Assembly: GCA_963676435.2 (NCBI GenBank)
Contig: CAXXOZ010000021.1
Location: 13,842 to 77,841, forward strand
Length of the DNA stretch: 64,000 nucleotides
Direction: 5' to 3'
Source: CAXXOZ01 sp963676435
Lineage (GTDB): Bacteria; Bacillota; Clostridia; Lachnospirales; Lachnospiraceae
In this document: positions 63,591 through 64,000 of the stretch, one piece after another
Position numbering within the stretch: position 1 is the first letter of the stretch
Layout of the letters: each line of letters starts with the position of its first letter
Made by a program: the position numbers and the translations under genes
Notes under the pieces: model-generated
The model's database searches: none
What the model saw: only the letters and a program-made list of their open reading frames with translations
What the model was told of the DNA's origin: nothing

Positions 63591-64000
63591 TTAACTGCTT
63601 CTTTTTTTCTTTCCTTTTTCTTTATATAAAATAACATCTGCATCTATTAAAATCTTTGAAACATCATCATAATTTTCAAAAGATAAATAGCTCGTTGTTA
63701 AACCTACTAATTTATCATTATCAGATAAAATTTCATTGAACTTTTTCTTTACATTTTTCAATTTTTCTTTTAGTGATATCTCTTCACCATAAAATATTAT
63801 AGCAAACTCATCTCCACCCCATCTACTCACTACATTTTTTTCCATACCAAAATTTTCCATCAGAATTGCTGACAACTTTCTTAAAAGCTCATCTCCATAA
63901 AAATGACCGTATTTGTCATTAATTATTTTAAAATTGTCAAGATCTATAAAAACTAAATAAAGATTTTCTTTATTTCCCTTAATAGCTCTTTCCATCGCTT
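63591..64000 (-). CDS. GGDEF-domain protein, C-terminal part (runs off window)
   Basis: The last 135 or so residues of a diguanylate cyclase: LYLVFIDLDNFKIINDKYGHFYGDELLRKL, given by its ends (LYLVF to LLRKL), active site WGGDEFAII, and a closing ADVILYKEKGKKK. No RxxD site precedes GGDEF. An ATG at 63995 is in frame but lies inside the domain, so the real start is beyond 64000. Confidence 0.85.
   Translation of the reverse strand, partial: AMERAIKGNKENLYLVFIDLDNFKIINDKYGHFYGDELLRKLSAILMENFGMEKNVVSRWGGDEFAIIFYGEEISLKEKLKNVKKKFNEILSDNDKLVGLTTSYLSFENYDDVSKILIDADVILYKEKGKKKRSS

Noticed and set aside
1..64000. CRISPR array, prophage, conjugative element or toxin-antitoxin pair
   Set aside because: No regularly spaced repeats, cas genes, phage structural genes, integrase other than the IS transposase, or small paired toxin-antitoxin genes were seen.

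Overview
The window looks like chromosome of a low-GC, Gram-positive anaerobe of the Clostridia. Base composition is strongly AT-rich, Shine-Dalgarno sites are strong (AGGAGG type), and several genes are typical of that class: a type III glutamine synthetase, an Amt ammonium channel fused to a P-II domain, class II aldolase, a small alarmone synthetase, MntP and many GGDEF/EAL proteins. I cannot name the species. No rRNA, tRNA or CRISPR array was found. Most genes lie on the minus strand.

Layout. 0-5 kb: a peptide/nickel-type ABC importer operon. 5.2-8.7 kb: AI-2E-type permease plus secreted nuclease, converging on an unusual HAD-GNAT fusion and a cyclophilin. 9-15 kb: a complete phosphate regulon, pstSCAB-phoU-phoPR, with a Pho-box-like repeat. 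15-19.4 kb: a LacI-like sensor fused to GGDEF, then glnA (type III) behind a leader hairpin. 19.5-24.2 kb: a MarR regulator and a heterodimeric multidrug ABC exporter with a visible operator. 24.2-30 kb: cell-envelope and membrane genes (GT2-GtrA, PIG-L deacetylase, DUF1295, DUF2207, LemA). 30-36.5 kb: RelQ-like synthetase, fba, mntP, amt-PII, a MerR/GyrI regulator and an Ldh2-type dehydrogenase.

36.6-42.6 kb is the least familiar stretch. A secreted subtilisin-like protease carrying an added C-terminal HxxxDxxxH domain is followed by three related lipoproteins. Each of the two downstream lipoprotein genes is preceded by a few codons that resemble the protease C terminus, so the region looks like a tandemly duplicated protease-lipoprotein unit whose extra proteases were lost. 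The protease promoter carries two identical palindromes exactly 20 bp apart and no good -35 box.

42.6-48 kb holds an MBL-fold lipoprotein divergent from a PucR-type regulator, a YiiX-like permuted papain, a YhcC radical-SAM protein and a WYL regulator. 48.2-53.4 kb holds a small lipoprotein gene and the leucine operon leuACDB behind a leucine-rich leader peptide and attenuator. All five of these genes carry single-base +1 insertions, so they are either freshly decayed or locally mis-sequenced. 53.4-57.9 kb: a TspO-like membrane protein, a complete IS1111-type (IS110 family) element with a structured non-coding end, and an arsR-acr3-arsC operon. 57.9-64 kb: a cyclic-di-GMP cluster (GGDEF-EAL, EAL-HDOD, GGDEF) mixed with a Rieske ferredoxin, a NapH-like polyferredoxin with another +1 frameshift, and an SGNH hydrolase.

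The clearest regulatory observation is that the two nitrogen genes, glnA and amt-PII, share the same leader design: a short conserved single-stranded motif followed by a GGCG/CGCC terminator-like hairpin. This suggests a common RNA-based control of nitrogen assimilation.
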